Shown here: positions 32,560-45,113 of the stretch, one piece after another
How the letters are laid out: every line of letters starts with the position of its first letter
Numbering within the stretch: position 1 is the stretch's first letter
Origin: Humulus lupulus
Lineage: Eukaryota > Streptophyta > Magnoliopsida > Rosales > Cannabaceae
NCBI RefSeq assembly: GCF_963169125.1
Contig: NC_084793.1
Span: forward strand, 227,338,360 to 227,402,359
DNA length: 64,000 bases
Direction: 5' to 3'
Notes under the pieces: model-generated
Told to the model about the DNA's origin: nothing
Database searches by the model: none
The model's input: only the letters and a program-made list of their open reading frames with translations
Program-made: the position numbers and the translations under genes

Positions 32560-33783
32560 TTTTGGGGTCTGTTCGCATTTCTTCAGGAACACATGAATTT
32601 ACGTCGAACTCAGCATAATCATCTTTGTTATCTTGTACATATGCATCATTTGAAATAACACCATTCTCGACCTTCAAGTGAATAAATTATTGTTCATTGA
32701 ACACAACATCTCTTGAGATAATAATTTACAGGTTGTTATTTTCAAATGAACATAGTCTATAACCCTTAGCATCCAAAGGATAACCTACGAAAGTGAATTT
32801 GATGGCTCCATCATCTAACTTGTCTTTTCTATTACGAGCATAAGTTGTACATCCAAATACTCTAAGATGTTTGAGATTAGGAACTCTGTTTTTCCATTTC
32901 TCATACGATATTTCATAATCTATAGCCCTATTAGAACTCCAATAATTCAAGTAACAAGTAGTAGCAAGAGCTTCCCCTAAAAATGGTTTACTTAACCCTG
33001 AACTGATGAGCAGACATCTAACCTTGTTTAACAACGTCCTCTTCATCCTCTCAAGAACACCATTCGGCTGAGGGGTTTTCATAATAGTTCTATGTCTAAT
33101 AATGCCAAAATCAGCACACAACTGGTCGAACTCCTTATTGATAAATTCTTACATATTATTTGCTTGCAATATTTTGATTTTCTGATTCTTTTGGTTTTCA
33201 ACCTCATTTTTCCATTGAACAAATTTACCTAAACATTCATCTTTTGTTTAAGCAAATATGTGCAAACACAATGACTAAAATTATCAATAACGATTACCTA
33301 ATTGTGTTTTCACTATGCTCGCTCCCCAAAGGTCAGCGTGTACATACTCCAAAGGTCGATGCGAACAATGTGTACCTGATGAGCACTTGAGTCTATGATG
33401 TTTGTTGAGTACACACACTTCATAGAAAGGTAATGATCCAAACTTTACATTACTTTTTAAGCCTTTTTTGTGCAATTCCTTTAATCCTTGTTCGCTCATA
33501 TGGCCAGTTCGTCTATCCCACATTTCCATGTCAGATTCCTATTTGCGAACAACATCAGCTTCTCCCTTCAGCAAATATAACCCGTGAACCTTTTCGTTTT
33601 TCATGAGCAGGACCCTCTTGAAACTTTCAAGTTTCCGTCAGCTGATTTAAAGCTATATCCCTCATCTTCAAGTGTGCTTAGAGAAATTAAGTATCTTCTT
33701 AACTCTGGTATATGCCGACCCTTGTTGAGACGTCTGATTGTTCTATCAAAGTGTCTAATCGCTACTGTACCGATTCCCATCAC
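32560..33783 (-). pseudogene. Ty1/copia protease end and integrase
   Basis: The protease C-terminal block lies at 33601-33783 (GIGTVAIRHFD, IPELRRYLISLSTLEDEGY). The GAG-pre-integrase zinc region at 33284-33529 reads WDRRTGHMSEQGLKELHKKGL and FYEVCVLNKHHRLK; one zinc cysteine (usually FCEHC) is Tyr. The integrase core at 32726-33121 has GIIRHRTIMKTPQPNGVLERM with the catalytic Glu, and the domain closing block HLRVFGCTTYA. D1 lies in the DLWGAS block. Integrase inserts the copy into the genome. Frames are separated by stops and frameshifts near 33125-33285. The linker repeats and RT follow. Confidence 0.85.
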
Positions 33784-33799
33784 TTTGCACGATCTACTT

Positions 33800-34800
33800 C
33801 TCCCATCAAGACTAATCCCAAACTAACCAACTCGTACTCAATGAAGATTTCGCTACCAGGACACATATCAAATGTGGAACCTGAATCAAGATACCATTCT
33901 TGAACAACCTTCTTATTAGCCACCATGAACAAATCACCATCTAAACTGCACTCCTAGTTTTCCACGTCTTAAGCCGAGTCTTGCATTCTGTCACCTCCTT
34001 CTTTGAGTTTCTTCTTGTACTCAAAACATAATTTCTTCACATGTCCAACTTTCCCACTGAAAAAACATTTTCTTGAATCTTTTGCATATTTTCCTCTTGA
34101 TTTGGATCTTGATAGAGATTTATGGTGCATACTTTGATGATCTTTCTTGAATGCTCTTCCCCTAACAAAAAAAGCTTCTTCTTCTTTTGACTCCCTCTCT
34201 TTAATGATATCACATTCCTTAGACTTTAACATAGAAACTACATCATCCATTATCAACTCGTCTCATCCATACTTGATGACAACTTCTACTTCTTGATACG
34301 TAGAGGGAAAGGACCTTAATAATATTGTTGCTTGACAAGCTTCATCTATAGTATGATTAATAATAGAAAATGCGATAATAATTTGGTTACAAACACTAAG
34401 TTATCATCAAGTGATAAAAAAGAACTCATTTTTTAACCATATAGCCTTTCTAATAGGCTAATCTTGTTAGGCAGAGATGGAGTCATGTATAGTTGCTCGA
34501 GTTTTTTCCATAGTCCTCATGCCTTTTTCTCCGATTACACTTTTCTTCAAATAGTATTGGAAATATGCATAATTATCGTGTAATAGCCCAATTCCTCCAT
34601 CTCTTATATCTCTTCTGACTTCTTGTCTCCAAGAACATTCCTATCTCCAAGAGCTTTTGAAATCTTTTGATGCACCATGATTCCCTTCAGACTTTTTCTC
34701 CATAGTCTTAAATCTCCAATCACGTCAAACTTTTCCAACTGAAATCTTTTCGTTGTTGACAATGTTGCTCGATCTAGCTTTTGTGAATCTTTCTAACAAT
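33800..34800 (-). pseudogene. Ty1/copia gag with defective zinc knuckle
   Basis: The frame at 33969-34256 begins inside gag (MIMDDVVSMLKSKE), has a basic, Ser-rich stretch (SLSRSKSRGKYAK) and a zinc knuckle CFFSGKVGHVKKLC at 34026-34067 in which the second Cys is Ser, so one metal ligand is lost. Between 34260 and 34800 the gag capsid part is readable only in pieces, with stops. The AUG should lie just left of the primer site at about 34800, where the strand reads ATG-rich sequence next to TCAGAGCCATG. Gag is the particle protein. Confidence 0.7.
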
Positions 34801-34805
34801 GGATC

Positions 34806-34824
34806 GCAGACATGGCTCTGATAT
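34806..34824 (-). promoter_or_regulatory. Primer-binding site of copia element
   Basis: The reverse strand reads ATATCAGAGCCATGTCTGC directly after the LTR end CCAACA. It fits the initiator tRNA-Met pattern TGGTATCAGAGC with two changes at the start. Confidence 0.75.
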
Positions 34825-35436
34825 TGTTGGCTTATAAATTGTTGCAATCAAGATGCACATGAAAAATTTAAGAAAGAACCACAATGGAAATTATTTGACT
34901 AGAAGCCAAGATTATTATGTTGTGAACAACTAACATCTAGCACAATATGCGAGGAGAAAATTAGAAAAGAAACCTCGAACAAAACCAATAATGAAATAAT
35001 AAACAGGGAAGATAACACCAAGATTTATACAATTTCAAACAACATCACCACAGGCTTTATTGATCAATATTTGAACAACTTTGTACAACCCTCCTTATTC
35101 ACAGCTGAGACGAACACAAAATAAGTGACAGTACAAAATCTTTTGTACTCTAAACTCGACCAAGCTTTCTTACTTTCTTGAAGCTTTCTCTTACTTCTGA
35201 CTAAACCTGTTCTCCCTCTTTATTGAAGGATAAAAACCAATTACAAAGCTTACTCTCTCTCTCTCTCTAACGTTTACTAAATTATTTTGTGTTATACAAA
35301 ATGACTCAAAAAACCTAGTTATAGCTAAAAGTCTTGTAACCGACTTAACCTTCTTGACCAATAGAAAAGAGGCAGTTAAGGACTTGACCAATAGAAATGA
35401 TGCGCCTTGCTAAGTCTAGAAGGAATCAATACCACA
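34825..35436 (-). mobile_element. 5' LTR of reverse copia element (about 612 bp)
   Basis: On the reverse strand the LTR runs TGTGGTATTGATTCC...ATAAGCCAACA and is followed by the primer site. It contains a (CT)n run at about 35248-35265. The outer edge at 35436 is chosen from the TG start and has no second LTR for comparison. Confidence 0.65.
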
Positions 35437-35601
35437 TTGTTCTAGTCGATGGTGCTCAAAAATATATTTTATATTTACTTTTTTATACATAATTTCTTTA
35501 AGAGTGGCTTTTTTTATCAATATTAAATATTTACAATAACTCTTGAGTAGACCAAAAAATTCACACGCCCTTATATTATATATGTTTTCCCAGAAAACTA
35601 G

Positions 35602-36242
35602 TGTGATGATATGGCACACAATATCGACACGTGGCAATCAAAAAAACCCAAACATCATAGATGTTGGTTGAGTCAGGATTAGCTCATATAAAATAATTAA
35701 GTCTCGCATGACTACATCAAATATTTTCTAGTTGTAGCATAGTAAAGATTGCATTTCGAGAAGACAACCATGGTCGGTTTAGTAGTATACTCGAACAAGC
35801 TAAACTGATGCCTAAACAAAAACAGGTAAAATGACTAGATTAAGGAGATATTTATAATTTTGAAATGTATCATTTACTTATCATTTTAATATTGCGTGAC
35901 TATCAAGTTTTGTAAGGCCCACGACAAATTTTGTAAGATTCCTAAGCTTATAAGATATATATGGCTTAATGCATCATTATTTTTTAGACTAAAATTTGCG
36001 CACTTTTAGGCAGAAAACTCTGCATTCTCTCAAATTTATTAAACGCAGCTAAATCTTGTTCACATGATCGTGAGTTTGGGAATTCCTACATTAATAAAAG
36101 TGTCTAAGTGGACATAGGTCATTACCAACACTTGGGGCCGAAATACTATAAATATTGAGTGTTCTATATTATTTCTATTTAGTTATCTATTCAATTATCA
36201 TTTTATTTGACTTCGTGTTGTTGACCAAATCCGTGGTCAAAA
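35602..36242 (+). mobile_element. 5' LTR of old Tat element
   Basis: The start TGTGATGATATGGCA...ACACGTGGCAA and the end TTGACCAAATCCGTGGTCAAAA align with the 604-bp LTRs at 41716 and 52726, including the TAAGTGGACATAGGTCATTACCAAC block. The terminal CA has mutated to AA. A Tat-type primer site follows. The left boundary is accurate to a few bases. The 165 bp before it (35437-35601) show nothing recognisable. Confidence 0.75.
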
Positions 36243-36245
36243 CTT

Positions 36246-36263
36246 TAGTGCTTTCATTGAGAG
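36246..36263 (+). promoter_or_regulatory. Primer-binding site, Tat type
   Basis: TAGTGCTTTCATTGAGAG lies just after the LTR and matches TGGTGCTTTCATTGAGAG at 42323 apart from one base. I do not assign the tRNA. Confidence 0.7.
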
Positions 36264-36316
36264 CTGAAATCAAGAACATCGATAACATTCTTCAGATCTC
36301 ATTCGGTCCATCAACC

Positions 36317-38769
36317 ATGCCTCCTAAGAAGAATCAAGGCAATCAATCAGGCCAGACATCTCAAGGTGCATAAGATCCTCCACCACCTTTTCCGCCGAAA
36401 GGAATCCCAGAAGAGGAGCCTCAGGTCGAGTTGGATGAAGAAGACTATATGGACGTGGAAAACCTACGAGCAGCTCTAGGAAAGATGCATGATGAGTTAG
36501 CCACACTGTAGTTTAACCAAGAAAATGTTGCACAAACCATGAAAACGCAACAAATATAAATAGATAGGTAGCGACGAGAGTCAAATGCTAGACAAATAGA
36601 GATGTATCACTGCCAGAGAGATGCATCTTTTGCTTTGGAAGCTTCTATACAGCTTGCCCAAGGATATCGCCATCCTCATGATCCTCAAAATCCTCATGTT
36701 CATCAAAACCCACAATATAACAAATAATAGGAGCTACCACGAGCAACAAATGGTGAAGACTAGCCACAAAATGTGAACTAAGAACAATGGTAGCCACAAC
36801 TATCTCACAGATGTGATAAACAACCACAGTGGCCTGGCAGGCATGATGAACAACCACAAAGGCAAAACAGGGATAAGCAACACCCTTAAAGTCTGAGGTG
36901 TCTAGTTACTAATGAGTAGGTTATGCCAGGAAGAGATTCAAAGAATCCCCCACCTAGATATGGAAGACAGCCTGACTTAGGCTCTACAATCAAAGATCCT
37001 GCTAGACAAAGGGATGCCCAGTGACCAAGTGATCAACGCAAGAAACAAAGCCCACCACCTGTGTTCCTAGATGGCCTTGGTCGAAATGAAGGGGAAAACT
37101 ACTACACTTAAACTCGAATAGGAAAATCTCATTACACGGACGGAAACAACCAAACCGAGGGTGATTATTATAAGGATAGAGAAGGGGAGCAGGTCACCAG
37201 GATAAGCATCCTCGGGGTCAGCAAGTTCCACCATCCATGAATAACAAACTCGAGAGTTAGAACATTGAGGGTGACTTAGAAGTTTCAATGTATTTGATCG
37301 ACATGGAAGAACCGACCAGAGACTTAGAAATGAATACCTATGGGATGACCTTAATGAGCTAAGAGAAAGGCACGACTCGAATCAACAAAGAAACCAAGCT
37401 CGCTAGCCAGATCATGTAGTTGAACTGATCTCTGTAGTCTCCTTTGCAATCCCAATAACAGTACAACCTAGTTAGATGCTTTAAGCCATGTTTTCTAGTA
37501 ACTGCTCTACAATAAACATTTAATATAGACTTTGATATTCAAAAATTCAATCTCTTCATCAACAAGATTGTCAATGTTGAATTGCCGAGCATGTTTAAGA
37601 TGCATGTTCTGCCTAACTATACCGACAAGGAGGACCACATATTTCATGTCAATAATTTCGAGACTCAAATAGATATACAGAAGGTGTCCAAGGATGCTCG
37701 TGGCAGAATATTTCCTACAACCTTGTCTAATGCTGCGTATGAACAGTACTTTAAATTTCAACCTACCTCAATCACTTTATGGGAGATGTTTGTGAATGTG
37801 TTCTAAGACAAATTTTATATTGCTCGTATACACCCAACCGAAGCAAGCTAGTTGACTGACATAAGACAAGGAGATGATGGAGCTTTAAAGGTGTATTTCC
37901 AAAGGTTTATGAGAGTTGCTACTCGCTCCAAATCTATTGGCGATGAAAGAAAAATGACAGCAAGTACATCTAGGGTCAAAAGACATTCTCCGCTATAGAT
38001 TAGTCATCATAGAAGTTGTGTAAAAACGACCCAAGAATTCCTTGATTGAGCAGACATATATATTAAGCAAGAAGATGTCATTGAAAATGAGGGGAATTCT
38101 AAAGATACGACCCTTGAGAACAAAAGGGCAAGTAGTGGTTGAACGAACAACGACAACAAGCATTCAAAATTTAATAAGTACGAGCCAAGGTTTACCAACT
38201 ATATCGTTGGTTAAGAGTCGAGCAGAGGTCTATCGGGCAAGTCATACTACTGTGCCATATAGAAAATAAGTCCCGATACAGTAAGGCATCTCAAAGAGGG
38301 ACATGAACAAGTTTTGTCATTTCCACAATGATTACGGTCACGACACTAACGAATGCAACCAACTAAAAGATGAAATTGAATTCTTGATTCAAAAATAACA
38401 TTTACGACCCTATGTACGAGCAGATGTTGATCATTAGGAAGCTAATACTAGGGGTAACAAACTAGCATAAGGACGCCAATGATCACCACCATTACATTCA
38501 ACTTCATTGGCGGGCTCTTTATTCACAATCTGCAGAGGACCGCATTTAGTTGATGACAGTGGCAAAGCATAAGAAAGATATGCACGAGCGCTAAGTCAAA
38601 AGCAGCGTACTGAAAAGCTAATAGTCAATAAGGGAATTTTAAAAAAGCCCTGGGTTAAAGGAAACTCAGTAACATTCTCCAAGCATTACTCACAATAAGT
38701 TAGGTTTCCACATACAGATCCACAAGTCGTAGATGTCTAAATAGCCGATATGATGGTGAAACTATTACT
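36317..38769 (+). pseudogene. gag of old Tat element
   Basis: Opens MPPKKNQGNQSGQTSQGA, then stops; the same frame continues with an acidic stretch (EEEPQVELDEEDYMDVENL) as in the young copy. The capsid block at 37582-37806 reads FKMHVLPNYTDKEDHIFHVN, NFETQIDIQKVSKDARGRIF and ITLWEMFVNVF. The knuckle-like block near 38311-38398 reads FCHFHNDYGHDTNECNQLKD. The product is the particle protein. Many stops are present. The coding sequence breaks at 38769 (GATGGTGAAACTATTA, within protease) where a hAT-like MITE has inserted. Confidence 0.8.
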
Positions 38770-39245
38770 TAGGGGTGTACATTGTTCAATTTGGTCAGAT
38801 TATAACATATTTTAATCAACCCAATGTAAAAATTCAGTTGCGAAAATCAACCTCTAAGCCGTCCAATTAGGGAATAAAAAGTTTAACCTGTCCAATGTTT
38901 TGGGTTGTTTGGTAAAGTTAACCTGCCCAAACCATTCTTAAGTATTTTTTTAAGTGTTCAAATAATTAGGTTCAATAAAATAAAATTATAGTATACATCT
39001 TTCAAACTTAGAAACATTATTATAAATTTATTGTTAAAAGCTTAAAAATTATATTTAATATTTAATATAATTATGTAATAATATATGTATGTATTAATGA
39101 AAACAAAAATGAAATTCTTAATCAGTTTATTCATGTTATAATGGGTGATTTTAATTTTTGTCGAATCATTCGAGTTGTATATTTTGGTTTGGTTTGGACA
39201 GTTTATTCGAGTTGGGCAGTTTGCAAAAACTTTTGTACAACCCTA
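38770..39245. mobile_element. hAT-like MITE in protease of old Tat element
   Basis: The ends are inverted repeats, TAGGGGTGTACA and the complement of TGTACAACCCTA (11 of 12 match). The 476-bp interior is AT-rich and non-coding, with internal GTTAACCTG(T/C)CCAA repeats. Left and right of it the protease sequence continues (ATGGTGAAACTATTA, then TTGGTCAATACAATTAG). I could not find a clean 8-bp duplication, so the family is inferred from the ends. Confidence 0.65.
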
Positions 39246-39394
39246 CAGAAATTGGTCAATACAATTAGTTTAGTTAATACCATGTATAAGTTTTCTTTTG
39301 AGAGAGTGACACTTTCAATTCGGGGCTTCCAACCCTGTATTCAGACAATCTAGAATTTTACGGGTGAAGGGCTCATGCCATCCGTCTTGATTAA
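39246..39394 (+). pseudogene. Protease fragment of old Tat element
   Basis: This fragment lines up with 44768-44910 of the young element: it reads through the DTG region (here NTI) and the YGFSGEGL block (here ILRVKGSCH). It is the continuation of gag-protease after the MITE and ends at a target duplication ATTAA, where a solo LTR has inserted. Confidence 0.7.
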
Positions 39395-41659
39395 TGTAAC
39401 GCCCTGGTTACCCCTGAACAGTTACGGTTAATGGTGAACCAGAAATTTGACCCGCTACCTGCTTTCTTTGGTTAAAAACGTGTTCTAAGTGTCATTAACA
39501 GGTTAAGGTGGAAAATCAATAAAAGGAAATGATATATTTTATTAAATACATAAAATTGTTCATGGGCCCACAAGAACATTTACAAGTTATTTACAACTCA
39601 AAAAGGTCGTTACTGTTTCAAAATATCAAACCCGCCGACCTAAGCGGCAAAAATAGGGTAAACCCTCAGAACTCCTTGGCCGTGGTGGTCAAGCGGCTGC
39701 ATATGTACACATCACCACCTAAGCTCTCCACTCAAGGCTGGGTGAGCTTTTCTTTCCCTTTACCTGCACCACATAGCACCCATGAGCCAAGGCCCAGTCC
39801 GAACAAATAGGTGACAGTCGCAAAAGTCATTAAAATGGGTCCAGCTCCCTTTAGCCTTGTGACGATAGGGTCACCAGGGCTTTATAGATAAGTGAACCTT
39901 TATTAGTTCTAACAGGATAGGTGCATGGTGACTAGTCACCAACATAACCCTCCTCATGATCTTAAAGTCATAACCCTATAACAGCGTTCCCTAGCCATGT
40001 GATAAACAGTCACCGGGACCTTAAGCCCTGGCTCTAGTAACTAGTCTTAGACTAGAAAAGCGCTTATAAGTTCATCGACCTTAGGGTCGGTCCAGTGTTA
40101 ATGCCTTAGAGCCATTCAACGCTGATATCGATTAGATCTAATCTTCATTTGGCTCGACGTTCATGACGCTATGCCATTTCTGACTCTTAGGTCAATGTCC
40201 CTAACTAGTCAGTACATATACAAGTAAAACCACATTTGTTAGCATTTAATAGGCAATCCACGTCCAAATTTATCAATCAATATGCCTCAATATCAATCAC
40301 GCATGTCATATATACACAGGGTGCAGTTTTCTTACCTCAGGTTCGAGTGAGGATTAATAATAAGAACGACCCTTGAGAACGATCTGACTTTTAGTCCTTT
40401 AGCGGTCACCTAATCATAACCAAATATGGGATTCCATCAATAAATTGAGTAATAAAATGTTTCCAGACTAAGACCTAGCCTCCGGGACATCGAATCCCAC
40501 TAAACCGGGTAGTAGGATCGATCCCGAGGCCTAAGGTTTGCATCCCTAGGTCAAAAACACATTTTTGCCCAAAATGACTTTCAAGCGCCACAGCCCTTCC
40601 CCAAGCGCAGCAGCCCTTCCCCGAAATAGAAAAAATCCCCTCACGCCTCTACCTCAAGCGCCGCAGCCCTTCCCCAAGCGCTGCAGCCCTTCAGCCCCAA
40701 TTCAGCCAACACCCTGGTTTTTCTTCCCTTGCGTTTTACTTGGAACCAACCTTCCAAACCAACCCCAAAACTTACCAAAACATCCAATTCAACCCCTAAA
40801 CCTCATCTACATCACCCCCTCACCAAAACCCAATTAAACATACACAAAAACTCCTCTTGATTCCAACTTTCCACATCAAAATCTATAGGCTGAAAACAAA
40901 AAGAATAACAGAGTAACACCTGAAATTCATGGACAAATCCTTACCTCCAGCTGGTTTTGAATCCTCCTTAGTAGATGAGCTAAGTCTATAACCTCCAAGC
41001 TTTGATTTCCTAGCTTGCTACTTCAATTTGGGACCAAAAACTTCAAAGGGAAGGAGAAGCTTGCTCTGTTTTGTTCTATATGCTTCTATAGACAACTTAA
41101 AACATATATAACCCAAGCCAAATGACCTTAATGCCCCTAGGTCATTTAAAGCTTCCAAAGTCTCCCCAAGGATAAAATCGTCATCTTTCACCTATTTCGT
41201 TAATCATAATTAACGCTCTCCAAATCCCGGTATTCTCGATATTCTCAAATACCAACAATTCATATCTCATTACCCTTTTATTCACGGCAACACTCTAATC
41301 ATTAAAACATCCTGAGACTCACCCCGAGCCTTGAACTTACTCCCGTTATGACTAAACCGCTATTTTAAATAATCCAAGATCGTCTCATGCTAAATGGCTT
41401 GAACAAACCCACATTATAATGTGGCCTCAACAACATACATTGACATGCATACAATTATACAATTATACCCTCAACGGGCCAAATTACCATCACACCCCTG
41501 TTATCAAATGTGGACCCACATGCATGCATTTAACATCATATAATAATATAATTCACATATACATGCATTTATTCAATTAATGGCATAATTAAACAAGTAT
41601 GGCCCTCCCGGCCTACTAATCCCGCAATTAAACCATATCGGAGAATTCGGGGCATTACA
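39395..41659 (-). mobile_element. Solo Tekay-type LTR with perfect target duplication
   Basis: On the reverse strand it runs TGTAATGCCCCGAATTC...GGTAACCAGGGCGTTACA (2265 bp). The duplicates ATTAA lie at 39390-39394 and 41660-41664. It has no internal domain, so it is a recombined solo LTR. It holds a tandem CTTCCCCAAGCGC(A/T)GCAGCC stretch at 40595-40690, the counterpart of the CGCTGCGGC segment of the other Tekay LTRs. The 116-residue frame at 41569-41919 spans its end and is chance. Confidence 0.92.
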
Positions 41660-41715
41660 ATTAAGCTTCCAGTCATAACAGGAACAACACCTGTGAATGG
41701 GACTATGATGGCTAC
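41660..41715 (+). pseudogene. Protease fragment of old Tat element, second piece
   Basis: The bases GCTTCCAGTCATAACAGGAAC line up with the protease of the young element at about 44910 (GCTTCCAGTAACCGCAGG). It links the left part of the old copy to the right part at 53330, with the young Tat element lying between. Confidence 0.75.
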
Positions 41716-42319
41716 TGTTATCCAAAGAGCAGGCGTGGATGACGTGGCAAACATTTTTAACACGTGGTTGACACCTGGCAGAGGTTCTGTTCGACCATCG
41801 ACTAGGGAGATTCCCCTTACATAACATTTGGATTTTATATACGACAAGCTTGGTCGTATACTCCGTATATTTTGAGAAGATCTTATGCAATTGTAATCAT
41901 ATCCGAGATTATCTCCCATGATTCCTGATTATCTTATTATTTAGGAAAGAATATATGTAACTAATTCATGTAATCCTCCTTGAGCCTATAAATACAGAAG
42001 AAATAGCTCAAGGGAGGGACCTTTGACCCTTGGCTGATTTGAGTTTATGCTTTACAAGAGAATTATAGCAATTACCTTTCAATTGTATTATTCATCCCTC
42101 TAAGTCTTGTGAAACTCGAAGAACCCTAGTTCTTTGATCACTCCTTTGACAATCAATATCAATAATAGCTTAAGTGGACGTAGGTCATTACAAATTCATG
42201 GAGCCGAACCACTATAATTTGTTGTGTCGTTTACTGTTCTTTCCATTAGACTTATTTCAATACTTCCTGTCACATCAAGCATTTGACTCCGTGTCAGTTG
42301 ACCAAAACGAGGGTCAACA
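41716..42319 (+). mobile_element. 5' LTR of complete Tat element (604 bp)
   Basis: TGTTATCCAAAG...GAGGGTCAACA. It has the same length as the 3' LTR, with no indel and about 23 substitutions by eye (roughly 96 percent identity). A TATA-like box (GCCTATAAATACAG) lies at about 41984-41997, so transcription should start near 42020. The flank GCTAC (41711-41715) and ACTAC (53330-53334) form a target duplication with one mismatch. Confidence 0.93.
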
Positions 42320-42322
42320 TTC

Positions 42323-42340
42323 TGGTGCTTTCATTGAGAG
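42323..42340 (+). promoter_or_regulatory. Primer-binding site of complete Tat element
   Basis: TGGTGCTTTCATTGAGAG starts 3 bp after the LTR. The same sequence follows the old copy's LTR at 36246. Confidence 0.8.
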
Positions 42341-42366
42341 CTTGAGACGAAGCAGTTGAAGTACTA

Positions 42367-44579
42367 ATGGCAAAGAAAACCAGGAAGATTAGACAGGTTG
42401 CTGATGCTGCACCATCTCAACCTCCTCCTCCGAACATGGCTGAGAATGAGCCACACTTGGAGTTTGATGAGGATGAACTGGACTCCGAAACGTTGAGAAA
42501 TACTCTGGGTGTATTGCAAGATGAATTGGCCAATCTGAGGGCTATTCAAGAAAGTGCCACGGAGACCATGGCGCGACAACAATAAGAAATAGAGCGTCAG
42601 CGCCAAGAGCTGAGTGAAAGACAGGCGGAGATGGACCGTCGTCAGAGGGAGGCCATGGCAGCCATCGAAGCAGCTCTCCAATTGGCTAGGAATCAGGCTG
42701 CACCTGCCTCACAGCCTGACTAGCCCCCAAATGGGCCACCTCAAAGAGGTCCCAATCCTAGCCCTCCAATCCAGCCAACAGGCCCTCAAAGGCCGGAGCA
42801 CCCACCAATGCCTCAGGATGATGTCCCACCTAGGGACCCTGAGATGCAGCCTCCATCCCAGGCTGGTCGAGGCAATCCCCCACATCTGAAGCAAAATAGG
42901 GCCGGGCAGCAGCACCGCAGCCCTAGACGCCCAAGGGGTGAAGATCCGTACCCACCGGGCAGGGGGCAGCGTCCTTCTGGAAACAGAAGGAACTCGGAGA
43001 CAGGCTCTGCAGTCAGGGACCCCCCATAGCATGATAATGCACAGGGACCTACCGACTAGCTCAGGCCTCCCCCTAACACTCGGGAAGTTCCAGCCCAAGG
43101 AGGCAACCGAGGAGACAGTCGGTCCCACCATATCCAATCGAGGTTCCGAGATGTCCATGGCTACAATGAGGCCGACTCAGGCAGAGGGAATGTTGGTCGG
43201 TGGAACGAGGAGAGAGGCGGAGGCAAAAGCCCACCACCTAGAGAAGACCAACAAGCAAGACGTAATGCTGGGGGACAGCCCAGACAGAACAACGTCTATA
43301 TCCGGCTCAGAGCCAGCGAGCAACGGCGAAGAGAAGACGATCTAAGGGATGTACTCAACGACCGCCGAGAATGGCATGACAAGTACATTCCCTCGGCACC
43401 AGAGGCCCCGACAATTTCTGAAGCCGTTCAACCCAAATAGATGCCCTGAACCAAGCAGTGCAACAGCTGGTCGGGGGAAGAACGTCTCACATCGAGTACA
43501 AACTTTAAAATGCCCACACTTCCAAACTTTGACAAGTATGGAGACCCGGTATCTCATGTCAACAAATTTGAGATACAATTGGACATTCAGAAGGTGTCTG
43601 AAGATGCTCGGTGTAGGATCTTCCCTGCAACACTTTCTGATGCTGCACAGGAGTGGTTCTTTAAGTTCCCTCCTGCAAGTATTGTATCTTGGGAGATGTT
43701 CGTAAAGGAGTTTTACGAACATTTCTATGCGGGTCGTGTGCAGCCAACTGAGGCAAACCAGTTGGTCGAGATACGCCAGCAAGAAGGAGAACCACTGAAA
43801 GACTACGTCCAGCGTTTCATACGAGCTGCGGCTGGGGCCAAAACAGTGGGAGACGAAGGCAAAATGATGGCCCTAACTGCAGGAGTTAGGCACTGTACGC
43901 CTCTTTGGAGTAGCCTCAGGAAGCATGGGGTTAAAACTACCCAAGAATTTTTGGATCGAGCTAATCGATACATCAAGCTCAAGGATGCGAGTGCTAGCGA
44001 GGGAAAGCCTCCAAATAAAGATCAGGGGACTGAAGACCCCGCCAAAGCTGCCAATGGGTCAAAGCCCAACGGCAACGACAACGGAAAAGCAATGGGAATG
44101 GCAACGGCAAGAATGGGGGGAAAAGGCCCCATAACGAACCCTCTACTTCCCAGAGCAAGCGTGCTAAGGGCAATCGTTATGAGCCAAGGTTCACCAACTA
44201 CACTGCCCTTGTCAAGTCTCGAGCAGAGGTGTATCAGGCCACAAGTTCTAGTGTGCCTTACAAAAAACCCGCTGCAATTCGAAAGGATATTTCAAAAAGG
44301 GATACGACCAAGTTCTGTCTTTTTCACAACGATTATGGACACGATACGAACGAGTGTAACCAGCTGGAGGATGAAATCGAGTTCCTTATTAGACAAGGAC
44401 ACTTAAGGAGATACGTGCGGGCCGCGGGAGCTTCCAAACGAGAGGCTCCAGGTGGTAACGAGCAGGCGCCTACACGCCAACGCTCGCCACCTTTACAGCC
44501 TAACCCTGTGACTGGAACCTTACTCACCATCTGTGGAGGCCCGCACCTTGCGGGAAACAGCGGAAAGGCAAGGGAATGA
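42367..44579 (+). pseudogene. gag of complete Tat element
   Basis: Starts MAKKTRKIRQVADAAPS. A hydrophilic N-terminal part follows, with a heptad-like stretch (EIERQRQELSERQAEMDRRQ) and a long P-, Q- and R-rich region with stops at 42583 (TAA), 42721 (TAG) and 43027 (TAG). The capsid domain at 43510-44000 is intact: LPNFDKYGDPVSHVNKFE, EWFFKFPPASIVSWEMFVKE, FIRAAAGAKTVGDEGKM. A frameshift near 44100 leads to the knuckle CLFHNDYGHDTNEC at 44316-44357. Gag builds the particle. The ends of the reading frame blend into protease. It is defective by the stops, although its capsid part is the best preserved gag in the window. Confidence 0.85.
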
Positions 44580-44615
44580 TATGCTCGGACCCTACGCCAC
44601 AACTAGGACATCTAG

Positions 44616-45107
44616 ATGATGATTGTGGAGGATCGGGCATCAAAGAAGGCTCGGACAAAGGATGGTGAAATAACCTTCTCTGATTGCGATGCCCAGCATG
44701 TCTGGTTCCAACATTCCGATCCGCTGGTCGTGGATGTACAGATTGCCAACATGATGGTGAAAATAGTATTGGTCGATACAGGAAGTTTAGTTAATATCCT
44801 GTATAAATCTTCGCTGGAACGAATGAAGTTATCCGTCAAGGACTTGGAGCCCTGCAACCAAACAATTTATGGTTTCTCTGGTGAGGGACTCGCTCCAACA
44901 GGGTCAATCAGGCTTCCAGTAACCGCAGGTATAGCGCCCGCTACCAGGACATTACTCACTACTTTCATAGTAGTTTATTGTCCTTCGGCCTACAATGTTG
45001 TAATTGGAAGGTCCATATTGGTCGACCTTCGGGCCGTCACCTCTATATGGCACGTGGCCATAAAATTCCCAACAAACGCAGGGGTAGGACGTGTATTAGG
45101 AAACTAG
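44616..45107 (+). pseudogene. Aspartic protease of complete Tat element
   Basis: 164-codon open frame with the active site VLVDTGSLVNILYKSS (DTGS at 44775-44786) and the closing block YNVVIGRSILVDLRAV, where the second conserved region of retroviral-type proteases is expected. The domain looks intact. The frame then meets TAG at 45105 and further stops before RT (45187, 45220, 45235, 45412), so no full polyprotein can be made. The protease cuts gag-pol during particle maturation. Confidence 0.85.
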
Positions 45108-45113
45108 AGGGAA

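Noticed and set aside
38770..39245. Helitron or SINE instead of a hAT-like MITE
   Set aside because: No 3' hairpin-CTRR end and no poly-A or pol III boxes; the ends are inverted repeats.
41569..41919. 116-residue reverse frame
   Set aside because: It spans the end of a solo LTR and the start of another LTR; it has no domain and a near copy at 52564-52929 is simply the other LTR.
42938..43345. 135-residue frame within gag
   Set aside because: It overlaps the proline-rich gag region in a different frame and has no homologue in the old copy.
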